From Sphagnum magellanicum (lineage: Eukaryota > Streptophyta > Sphagnopsida > Sphagnales > Sphagnaceae), in assembly GCA_021904315.1 (NCBI GenBank), contig CM038915.1, forward strand, positions 2,232,001-2,296,000: a stretch of 64,000 bases of DNA, written 5' to 3'. A program made the translations under genes and the position numbers. This document shows, piece after piece, positions 1 to 9,979 of this stretch. Positions within the stretch are counted from its first letter, which is position 1. Every line of letters starts with the position of its first letter. The notes beneath the pieces were generated by a model that saw only the letters and a list, made by a program, of their open reading frames with translations, was not told where the DNA came from and did not search any database.

Positions 1-1371
1 AATTTTCAAGCAAGTTTGTCTTCCCACTGTTGGAGAAAGGAAAAAAAAACTAATGCAGTTTTCTATGTGTTTTCACATATTGGTTGAAGGAAGGCCTATG
101 ATTGATTTTGAAAGCATGAATAAGATACTGCATTTCCTTGATGTCAACAACTTTCCAAAACCCATTGGTCAAACACAAGTGGTTGGGAGATGGCATCTTG
201 CATTAATGATTTGGTTGTCAACAAAACCAAAACATTTGTTGAAGTTGTTAGGTTCATTTCCCTTTCATGTGATGAAGTGACAACTTTTGATCAATAATCT
301 TGGGTTTGCATTCATGCCTATGTAGTTGAAAATTGATAATGAATTCCATTGCTATTATCCTTATAACAAGTGGTTGATGGGGCCATTTCTGATAATTTAA
401 AGCGCATTTTGGTGGATGCCATGGTCTTTTTTGGTGACTTGAATTAGGATATCATTACATCTAAATTAATCACTTTTGGAGTTGGTGGGGTGAGTGTTTT
501 TCAGGGTGTCAAAATAGGTGTGATAATCCATTTGAAAAATCAGAATGCACCATTCATAATTAGTGTGCATTACATAAGCCACCATAGTAATTTGTTGATC
601 TAGACTCTTTCCAAGCTTAGCATCGTGGGAAAAATTGAAGCTATGTTGTAGATCCTATATACATATTTCTCACATAGTTTAAAAAAAACTTAAGAGTTCA
701 TTGAATTGGTTGACATCGTGGAAGTAAAAGGCCAACAAATTTTGAGGAACATCAAAACCTATTGGATTTCAATGTTACTCCCAACTAAAAGAATTCTATC
801 TGAATATTTGGCCTTGGTTTTGAATATGCATTAGGATGTTGGCATTGTTAGTCAAGCTGCCAACAATTTGGAGTTGTTTTGCGATTTGGAGGTAATGTTT
901 GGGTTTTTTTATATCATGCCTTTGCTTGTGGGGTTGAATGAGTTGATAAAATTCTCCAAGTCCCGCTAGTGCTTTGTATGTGATTTTGTTGTTGCTATGA
1001 ATTTGTGTCACATAGATTTGTATTATTGGTACACTAACCCCCAAAATGTTTACATGGGTGATGTGTTCAATGGTATTGAAATTTATTGAATGGGACATAA
1101 GATGTGGTGGTGTATGAATGGGCATCTGATTTAAATATTTCTTTGGAAAACTTGAATTTCTAAATTATTGGCACTTCCATCATGATGCAAGGTAGATGCA
1201 AGCTACAATGGTTCATTTTTTGCAACCTTATGGACTTTCGACATAGTGTACTCTATTCAAATGCCACAAACGCAATGTAAAATCATCAATTAGACAAAAA
1301 TATTTATGGATTAAGATTATTAAAAAAAAAACATCTAATTTGTTCATGCATGCTTCACTCAATTCGGGTAT

Positions 1372-1568
1372 AAGGGATATAGTTTAGTTAGTAGAGCACA
1401 GCCCTTGCAATTGGGTCGTTGCGTTTACGGGTTGGATGCATAATTGTTTAGGCGGTAATGATAGTATCTTTTACCTAAACCAGTGGTTAATTTTTTCTCA
1501 GGTATGGGGAATAGGATTGGAACATACCATTGAAAAACTTTATTGAAACAAAAACGGGTTGTCAAAAG
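1372..1568 (+). other. Nuclear plastid DNA (NUPT): trnA-UGC 5' exon plus start of its group II intron
   Basis: The stretch begins GGGATATAGTTTAGTTAGTA, runs through an anticodon region CCCTTGCAAT, then continues as GGGTCGTTGCG, GGTTGGATG, GGCGGTAATGATAGTATCTT and finally TGTCAAAAGC. This order matches the plastid trnA-UGC 5' exon followed by the first part of its group II intron, as I know it from land-plant plastomes. Most differences from the expected plastid sequence are C-to-T or G-to-A. That is the usual decay of a methylated nuclear insert. The copy is too short and mutated to act as a tRNA. Absence of this block from copy B shows that it is an insertion. Confidence 0.85.
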
Positions 1569-1611
1569 CTTGAATAAAAATATATATTAAGGGGAAAAAT
1601 TCAATAAACAT

Positions 1612-3010
1612 ACATGGGTGTAAACGAGCTTAAAGGAGCCATTAGTGCCCCTTTAGGTGACTACTTTTTGGGGAATATTCTTAAAATATTCTTGGAAAAA
1701 GTTTAAAAAAAAGTCTTTAAAAATTTTAAGAAAATTCTTTGTATTATTTTGTTAAATTTGTGTTCAAAAATTGCAAAAAAAAATCATTTTCAAAGTTTTC
1801 CAAATCCATTTATAAGTCTTTTTACTACTTAAGAATAGTGGTTATAAGTCCTTTTACACTAATTTTGAAGGTCCAAATGTTGATGAAATAATTTCATATT
1901 TTGGACATTTATAAAATAAAATGTTAGATTTGATAATGCACAAAACTTTAAACTTATTTCAATTTACAATTATTTATAAAAAAATTGTGTAAAAAACACA
2001 AAATTACGTTGTTATAACCCTAGCTTTGGGCTCACGACCGAGGCAAGGGCTTGTGAAGGTGTGGGCCAAGGATAAAGCGTAGGAATCACATTCATGTTCT
2101 TGGGAGTGTAGAAAAGTGTGAGGGAATGAACTTCCACACTCCCAAGTGAGTTCACATTTTGGGAGTTGGAGTCTCAATGGATTCTTGAATCTTCATAGAG
2201 CGATTGCAAGGGTCAAAACCCATTCGATTGAAGAGTTCCTTATATCATTGAAAAGTTCTTAGAACTTAGATGTTGAAAATGGGCTCACATGACCCATTTG
2301 GGTAATTAAAACACAAGTTATGGCCAAAAGAAGGGTTGGGAGTCAAATTGCCAATTTGACTCTCGACCATTAAAAGTTAGGAGTCAAATTGGTAATTTGA
2401 CTCCCAACCATTAAAAGTTGGGAATTGCCTTGACTTCCTTACGTGCAGGTAGCGTGCCACATGCCGTTGGAAAGCTCTCAACAAGAGTTATAACTTTGCT
2501 TTAGACCTCACCTTAATCGAAGGTCTACACACAAAGTTATGCGCTTCCAAAGTCGTGGTAATCCCAATTTTGGGAATTTCAAGACTCCCACTTGTCAGTC
2601 TCAAAACAAAATGACATTTGGGTGCTGGTCTCGTGGCCAGGCATAGAGTACACTATGAGGGGGAAGGTGGTGGCTTCCCCCAAGTTTAGGCTGTGCTAAA
2701 TTTTGTGAATCTGTGTTTGCCCGTGGTTCGTCCGTGTAGCAAAAATGCTTCGACTATGCACTAATCAACTTGTTGTTTAGTTTGTGCAAGTCTATGTGAG
2801 TAATTGAATCGCTTGTCATTTGTCCCATCTCAGAGCTCCAACATGCCCTTTTACCCCCAAAGTGCTGTGAGCCAAGGAGCGTACCCCAACTCCTTCTCCT
2901 TCCGTTGTTTTCACCTTTGGACTTGTAGTTGAATCCATGAAGGAGCTTGGGGGTGCGGTGTAAGTAGTGGTTACGATTGCTTTTGGCTCCTATTAGCATG
3001 ACTGCACCCA
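1612..3010. mobile_element. Unclassified 1.4-kb insertion inside TIR element copy A
   Basis: Copy B of the host element runs straight through the point where copy A holds this extra 1.4 kb, so it is an insertion. The ends are weak inverted matches (TGGGTGTA at the left, the complement of TGGGTGCA at the right). Sequence very like its left end recurs near 13489-13535 (TGGGTGCA, then AAAGGAG, then AGTGCCC), which suggests a dispersed family. Inside lies a 41-bp tandem duplication with palindromes at 2335-2420. No convincing coding region is visible. Confidence 0.5.
2335..2420. repeat. 41-bp tandem duplication built from palindromes
   Basis: Two units spaced 41 bp apart each hold an inverted repeat on the core AGTCAAATT/AATTTGACT (2340-2362, arms of 11 with a 1-nt centre; 2380-2404, arms of 11 with a 3-nt centre), followed by CCATTAAAAGTT. 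Confidence 0.8.
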
Positions 3011-4199
3011 AATCAATCATATAGTAATGGACTTTTAAAGTGAACATATGGATTATAATTTAGGTTTTACATTAACATTCAAATGCATTTTTTGTTATGA
3101 TTTCATTTCAATATTTTTTTATAGGGAATCAATATATGATACATGATGGAAAAAAATATGAATTGAAAAAAATTACAACAAAAATTTTAATGAACAAATA
3201 ACTATGGACTTTTGAATGACCGGATTTGGGCCATATTTTCAAAGTCCCAATCTTGGTCATTTTTTGTTAGATTGTTATTTTTTTCCTTAACATGTATAAT
3301 AAAAAGTTTTTAAATTGTGTAGCCTTTCATATGGACTTTATTAATTGATCAATCACCACGTAGGGCCCACTAAACATTGGTTTTTGACGTTTTTTTTCCA
3401 TTCTAGTGTTAATTTTTTCATTTATATGGACTTTTGGGATTGGGATTCTTGCTGCTTTTAAGCCGCCATAGCTTGCATTTACCTTGCATTCCCATTGTCG
3501 TAAAACATCTGTCTATGTGCCTGTGACTCGTGCTATTTTCCAACAAACCATTAACAATGTGGAAAGAGAATGTTCTGGAGTTGTAGCCAAGGTTAGTGAT
3601 GAATTGGAAAAACACTTTCTAGCTCAAGATGTGATGGATGCATTAGGGTTGGTTTACCCACAATATTGGTTAAAACCTTCATGTGACTAGACTTTTCCTA
3701 TTCATATGGCTATCTTGAAAGGTTTTTATAGTCAGCCCAAAAAGCTTGAATCATCCCAAACTTGGATCCCAACTGTTCTTGACGTGAACATTTGGGACTT
3801 GTAGTCTTTTTTTTTTCCAAGATCACAATGATGTCCAATGCTCAATGGGCTATGGACTAGCCCATGGATGTCAATCCAATGTCTAAACTTTGGGAGAAAC
3901 TTTCTTCCAATGCATTGTTATGTGCTTGATTTTTTGAGTTCATGAAAGTGGTAGAGTTGGCTTTGGTTTAATTTATGGGATCTGCAGAAGATGATAAAAT
4001 CTTCTCAACTTTGACCTTCATGAACCGGATTGCGGAGTCGATTGTCTGAACATTTAGATTTGGTGGTGTGCATGTTTGCACAACCATTTTACACAATTGA
4101 TACTTTTCCTTATGATGATGCAATAACAACTTGGACTGATGAGAAAGAAAGAAGGTGTCTTCTAGCTTGATGTTTTATGGAAAACAACCTTAGTTTTCC

Positions 4200-5265
4200 A
4201 TGATGTTGATTAGTTGCACTCTAGATAATCTCTCCTTCTTTTTCGTTCCATTTGATTTTTCTTTTATGATCAAATTAACATGTGGCTTGTAGGTCAAGAT
4301 CATGTGCTGCAATTGGATGTAGTGTCCTCTTGGACAAGGGTGGAACTCCCTCACATGATTTGTTAATTTTTTTTTTGCATTGTAGTCTTTTCATTTGATT
4401 TCAGTTTTTGTATCTTATAAATTAATTGTGTTTCATCCTTAACTTCTAAGTTGTAATTCAAATAGCTTAAGTCAATCTTTACGACTCCAATCTTCCAACA
4501 CTTGCCAATTGACTCCACAACTTTTTTTTTTCCTGTCGCCTAAATTCATACTTTGTCAAAATTGAAATAGTCACTATTCACACACTAGCTACAACTTGAA
4601 ATAGCCAAATACACCACCTGTGCAAGGGAAAATAGCCATATGCTATCTTTAATTTTTTGCCAATATAGCCAGTAAGAAAACAACCAAACATATTAGTGTA
4701 GCCACTTGAGCTTCTAGCTCAAGCACATAGTAGCCAGTAGGGCCACTGTCAAGTATCTTTAAAAGAAGAACTGCTCTGGATAGGGCAGTGCAGCTAGCTG
4801 AATGAATGAATGAAGGTGTCACTCTAAATTAGATCCATATATGGGAGCCATCTCTGACTGAATGCTCAAGTGTAAGCTATGGATCATGTCGCTGCCCTTT
4901 GCAGGTGTTCAATAATTGCTTATAGGTATTCAGTGCACAAACAATTCTGCATGGATTAGGTCTGAGGTAGTCGCTGGGCAGCGTTTTTGAATTTTCCCCC
5001 TGTGGCAACAAAAAACATTAGGAGAATTCTTTTTTCTTGTGTAAATTCGAAAAAAAATGCAAAATAAACAAAAAAAATTGGCCAAGCTTTCTAGGCCACG
5101 GAATGATCTGTCATGCTTTTTGTAGTGTAGTCTGACTGCACCTTAAATTTAATAATGTGCCGGCCAAAAAATAGTGTGGCTTCCATTTTCAGGGCAAGCT
5201 TTTATGTTTTGTAAGGGCTCGCTCTTTTTGTTTGCCCGGACTCTTGAAAATAATGACTGTTAGAT
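4200..5265. other. AT-rich intergenic DNA
   Basis: No gene or element is recognised here. There are homopolymer runs and a TGAA microsatellite-like stretch near 4800. Confidence 0.6.
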
Positions 5266-5667
5266 TTGAACAGGGAATCCCCCAAAGAGTCATTTGGTGT
5301 GATAAGGGATGAGAGCCTTGGACAGGGGCGTTACCAGAATTCAACAGGTTCTGGCTGCCCTTGGCTGCTTCCTGGGATGACGCCTTATTCTTGTAACACC
5401 CTGTTCATGGCGCCTTATTCTTGTAACGCCCTGTTCATGGGGCCTTATTCATGTAACGCCCTGTTCATGGGGCCTTACCTTCCACAAAAATTGAAACAAA
5501 AAAAAACCCCTAGTGAGGAAGGTGGTGCCAAGGTACCGCGATATTCTTTCCTCCTGACACCCTTCATGAAGCCAATTTGTTTTTGGGCGTTGAGGGGATC
5601 AAAAGTGACCTGCACGTCACCTAATCACACGGCATGGTCACAGAAAGAGACAACCAGAGTGAACTAG
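5266..5667 (+). other. Unrecognised 133-codon ORF with an internal 30-bp tandem repeat
   Basis: This open frame starts with a Met codon at 5266 and contains three exact-length 30-bp repeats (5381-5470). They are read in frame as PYSCNALFM-type decapeptides, because 30 is a multiple of three. No signal peptide, domain or splice context is visible, and nothing around it suggests a gene. The repeat keeps the frame open by arithmetic, so the ORF may be chance. I do not recognise the product and rate it more likely non-coding than coding. Confidence 0.2.
5381..5478. repeat. 30-bp tandem repeat, three units plus part of a fourth
   Basis: Units begin at 5381, 5411 and 5441, with a partial fourth at 5471. 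The core is GCCTTATTC(T/A)TGTAAC(A/G)CC followed by CTGTTCATGG. Units differ by only one to three bases, so the array is recent. Confidence 0.95.
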
Positions 5668-6022
5668 CAGCCCACCCGCACACTAAGAAGGATGGATGGA
5701 TGGTAACTAGTCAGGCAACAGTTTTGCAGGTCAGTTGGCTTTCTACGTCACCTACCTACTAACAACCCGGTAGCTGTGGTTGTTAGGTAATAGGTACTGA
5801 GTAAATATACCCCTCTCCAATGTATAAACCATCTACTTACCTAGTAGTCACCTTGTTTCCTACCTACTATGTCCTATGTACCTTCTATATATGAGACCTA
5901 CTTCCTACATAATGGGTTAGCAAGGTGAAATCATATATTAACTCAAGTTAAGGTTCATCCACAACTGAGTCGTAACAGGCATCCAGTGGATGGTGTGCTG
6001 GTAGTGCTGCTTCACTCTGGCC

Positions 6023-6190
6023 CAGTGTTTTTTTTTCTGGTGAAATTTCATCATTTTTTGACAAAGAAATTGGGAAAATTTTGGAATATGTTTATTTTTC
6101 AGTGTAAATTTTACTAAAATTGCTAAATGTTTTTGGTTAATTTCGCCAAAATTTCGATATTAAAAAAATGGCGGTAAAAAAAAAACACTC
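6023..6190. mobile_element. 168-bp hAT-like MITE
   Basis: It begins CAGTGTTTTTTTTT and ends with the complement of GAGTGTTTTTTTTTT. It is flanked by CTCTGGCC and CTCTGCCC, an 8-bp target duplication with one mismatch. CAGTG ends and 8-bp duplications are typical of hAT elements. The core at about 6053-6087 (TTTTTTGACAAAGAAATTGG) recurs near 28173-28207. Confidence 0.75.
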
Positions 6191-6199
6191 CTCTGCCCA

Positions 6200-9100
6200 C
6201 ACAAAGTGACAAAACAAAACAAAAAAGTGATCGATGATCCTCATTTCAATTACATACATTCAACAGCCAAGAAAATGTCTTCACAAACTGAGAATCCTGG
6301 ATCTAATCTACCATGGAATTAGTCTCCCATATATGGGTGTACTACCCTACCTTCTTGTTGGATTTGACAGAAATGAATTAAAACATCAGACAGAATTCTC
6401 AGAAATTCCATGTGAATTTTGATTAGTTGTGTAGATATCTGTAATCCATATGTACATGAATATTGTAAAAAGTTACAAAATGGAGCCATGAAAATGTGAA
6501 AATTGGCCAATGTTGTCTAATTACAAGAACTCTGGGCCAGAGCTATAAGCATGGATGATGCTGTATCCATCATGGGGAATGAGAAAAGAATCTTTGCAAC
6601 TAAAAGCCAGTGAGAGACATAATTAAATATAGTCCAAATTTGGGGTTCTGCCTTGACTCTTGAATGAACTTAAGATATGTTATGAAACAGCTATAATAAT
6701 GAAAAAATTGGGTTAGGGTTAGGGTTTAGATTGATTCTGAAATATCTAAAAAAATCAGAATCTAGGATTCTTTATAACTTCAAAAGACCACACGACACTC
6801 ATGTAAACTCTGGCAAGCTGCTCCACAAGAAATGAAATGAGCTTGGGTGTTGGCTCAGCAAAGTGGGACAATGTCCACTATAATCATTTGACATGAAGTG
6901 GAAGGCTAGATAACACAGATCAACACCAGAGCTATAAATGGGAGCTCTATATGCCCACTAGGATGCGCTTCCTTGGTTTTATGTGGTCTACTTTGTCCTA
7001 TACACTCCTTACAGGGCTGCTTCCCAGACAATGCCAGTAGACTACACGACACTAGCTAAGTTCTCTACAATGAAATCATAAGCATTATTCAATGTTGAAG
7101 GTATTTCTTTTGGGATTGGAGCTCCAAAGCACCAGCAGGTCCTTGGCTTATCTTGGACACACCATAGTGGAAATTTGATAGGAAGAAAGGGAAAGTAGAA
7201 ATGATTTACTCAATCCAAAACTCTTGTTTTTCTTCCACAATTATGTCATGTTCATCAAAACAGAAAATATAGTTTGCTATTTCTAGTATGCAACTAGTCA
7301 ATCTAAAAACACTTTCACTACCACTTTGTCTTCCACAATTTTACATGAATGAAACAGAATGCGTGCAGCTATTTCTGTGCAATCAACTGGTTAATCTAAA
7401 AACACTTGCACCACCACTGTCTTCCATAATTCACATGAATAAAACAGAAATGCGTGCAACTATCTCTGGTAAGCAATCACTCTGCTTTGCTCTTTGGAAG
7501 TGTTTATGTATAACATGAACGTGTTTAGGAACGAAACTATGTATGATTACTAGATAGCTATGAAATCTATGTTCTTGGTTGTAAAATTATTCTCTCACCC
7601 TTCTATTGGCTATGCAAGCCTCACCATTCTCCTACCATGAACTAAACACAAACAAGATCAAAACTATTCAAAACCAAAAGCCTTTCAAAATCAAAACTTC
7701 AATTCTCACAAACTTTGTATTCATACCATGATTTTGTACAAATGAAGGTGTTTCTCAAGGTCACAAACACCTCCTTATATACTAACCAAAAGGAATCTAA
7801 TCAAGAAACTTCCTAAAACTTATCCACCACATGGTTCCCCAAATAATAAAAAAAAAACAAAATCACAAAGAAACAAAATCACATGGTTCCCCATGTGATT
7901 CCACAATTAATCACAAGGAAACAACATCACATGGTGCACATGACATAAGTCCATGCACCATGACCAAATTATGGAATCTTACACCCAACTTACCCCATTA
8001 AATAATTACCTAAGTGATTGTGTAATCAAGTTACACATCAAGTTACATTTACATAAGAACTTGAATCTTCCATTAAGAACTTAAAGAAATACATTTTTTC
8101 AAAGACAAAAAGGAAAGGATACCCAACTAAAATGAGCTCACTAGAATGAGCTTGGCTTTACACTTTCTACCATGTGAGTTCACCGAATTTCACCAATTTT
8201 GCCCAATTTAAAAGCTTCCAAGTACATCTAACTAGAAATAGGTGAACTTGATGATGCAGGGTCTTGCACATTTTTCAACCCACATGCCATCTTGAGCACC
8301 ACCCAAGTACAAAAATAACATAATTATGAAATTCTTAAAGACAAGAGTCCCCAAATATGTTGTGTGCACCATTACCCATAACAAAGACAAAGCCCACACT
8401 TAGGTAACTAGCTATTGAGTAGTTTTTTACGTTGATTATAGCGTTTCCCTTGGGCTTGAAATGGTGGGGGTGTTTTTCTCTTCCCCCAATCAATTTTCCT
8501 TTGTTGTATTTGTCTTCCTCCTTGGATACCTACTTTACAAAATCAAATGGATGTTTAAAATCGTTTGTGATAGTTTTTCAACTATAATGGGATGTTTTAG
8601 GTTTTTCAACATAGAAAAGAATTAATCCTAAACTTTTGATATGAATGAATTTCTAAAGTGTTAAATGATTAGGTGTTGAAGCTTGATCTTGAATTTATTC
8701 CACATACTAATAACTCAAAAAAGTGTAAAGCCAGGTTCATTCTGGTGAGCTTGATTCATACAATCAAGCTTAGTGCTTAGGAGTTCAATTGGGATATTCA
8801 ATCCCATGTAGCAAGACTAATATATTTATGAGTTAGTTGCCTTGACCTCGTAAGACAAATTTGTAAGGACAATAGAGTGGGAACCTTTGATTGAAGAACT
8901 GTAATGACTAATTGATTGGGCGGCTATGTTGAATACAACAAATACCAATCTGCTGGTATAGTTATCATGATTCGTTTTCAATTTCAGTTTGGTACCTGTA
9001 TGGGGATTCTTTTCACTTTCATTTATCAGACTCATCTCAATGACAGAAATACTTGAAAAGATCCTAGCTGTGAGCATGATGGGTCACGAACTACATACCA

Positions 9101-9360
9101 GTTGGTCTAGCATAAGCAACAATTGAAAGCTATAAAACCATTTTTGGTTTTTACCACAACAATAGAATTAATTTGTTCAACTATTTGGGTTTTCAACTAG
9201 AGGGATAGTCGACTAGGATATGTCTAACGATAGAGCACAAGTTCATATGCAACAATGTAACAAGGCAGAAAAATGGAGCCCAAGGTAAAGATTTGACATA
9301 ACTTGACAAGTAGAGTTGGACCATTTAAGAGCATAACGATGGCTTAAATTCTTAAATCCC
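6200..9360. other. Intergenic DNA with a large inverted repeat and a short hairpin
   Basis: No gene is recognised. A TTAGGG-like run (GGGTTAGGGTTAGGGTTTAG) lies at 6711-6730. A 24-nt perfect hairpin (arms of 10, loop TTCC) lies at 7877-7900. Inverted arms at 8134-8166 and 8720-8752 are listed separately. Confidence 0.55.
8134..8752. mobile_element. Possible foldback or MITE with 33-bp inverted arms
   Basis: The left arm 8134-8166 and the complement of the right arm 8720-8752 match at about 29 of 33 positions, around the core TGGCTTTACACTTT. The 550 bp between them hold no recognised coding sequence. No target duplication was found, so the element limits are uncertain. Confidence 0.45.
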
Positions 9361-9654
9361 CCATAAGGCCTACCTAGGGGCTACATACAAATTACCTAAG
9401 GGTCACCTCAAGGCCTACCTAGGTTGTGAGCTACATAAAATAAGGTCTATCAAAAGCTTACACAAGGTGTTACATAAGATCATAATTTAGGGTGTTAAGG
9501 AATGTTTACTTAAGGATCTACCTAAGTTAGGGTATACCTTTGGGCTATTTAACAAGCTACACAAGGGTTATCATGAGTAAACACTTGGTAACTTGGTAAA
9601 TAATCGCTAGGTGCCTTTTAACCTAAAAAATTGTTAGCTAGCCCCATATGTAAG

Positions 9655-9975
9655 TTCTATGTAAGCTCTTAAATCCATAGATATCCCCTATGTAAATCTT
9701 TTTTAGCCCCCTTCTGCCCTATGAGTAAGTCCTAGGTAACCCTAGGTGACCTCTTAAATAACCCTAGAAATATTCCCTAACCTAATAAATCCCTAGCTGG
9801 TTTCACAAATGAGTTCTATATATCCCCTTAAGTAACCCATAGATATTCCCTATGTAGATCAGCTTATTTAGCCCCATCTTGCGATATGAATAAGTCATAG
9901 GTAGCCCTAAGTAAGGCCTCCTTAAATAACCCTAGAAGTATCCCCTAAACTAATAAATCCCGTAGTCAACTCGAC
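9655..9975. repeat. 162-bp tandem duplication rich in CCCTA/CCTAGGT words
   Basis: Two diverged units, 9655-9816 and 9817-9975, share the order CCATAGATAT, CCCTATGTA, TAGCCCC, AAATAACCCTAGAA and CTAATAAATCCC. The region upstream (9360-9650) is also dense in CTACCTAG and TACCTAAG words, so the array may be older and longer. Confidence 0.7.
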
Positions 9976-9979
9976 AAAT

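Larger units (their letters stand above)
1191..3483 (-). mobile_element. TIR element, copy A (family with GGTAGATGCAAGCTA ends), carrying later insertions
   Basis: The two ends are inverted repeats: GGTAGATGCAAGCTA at the left and the complement of GGTAAATGCAAGCTA at the right. Without its two inner insertions (about 1322-1568 and 1612-3010) it is about 665 bp. It then aligns along its whole length, in reverse, with copy B at 29895-30545. No coding capacity is seen, so it is non-autonomous. The target duplication is not clear at either copy, and the superfamily is unassigned. It sits inside the hAT-like transposase remnant. Confidence 0.75.
1..4200 (+). pseudogene. Decayed hAT-like transposase (DUF4371/zinc-finger-MYM type), split by insertions
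   Basis: Reading the plus strand in shifting frames gives fragments typical of a plant hAT-like transposase of the DUF4371 kind. A segment near 70-300 reads VEGRPMIDFESM and then SCDEVTT. A segment near 470-800 reads GVSVFQG and NIKTYWISML. After a gap, 3480-3690 gives an open stretch with ATRAIFQQ-like and LVYPQYWLKPSCD motifs, and about 3975-4200 gives a SAEDDKIFSTLTFM-like end related to the hAT C-terminal ED-F-STL block. Stops and frameshifts are frequent, so it is not a working gene. The left end lies outside the window. Between about 1190 and 3484 the reading is interrupted by a TIR element. The family call rests on remembered protein similarity and was not searched. Confidence 0.7.

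Noticed and set aside
1374-1440. Working nuclear tRNA-Ala gene or SINE head
   Set aside because: The sequence carries on into the plastid trnA intron and stems are damaged, so it is a plastid-derived fragment.
6711-6730. Telomere remnant
   Set aside because: Only three TTAGGG-like units are present. This is too short to call an interstitial telomere.
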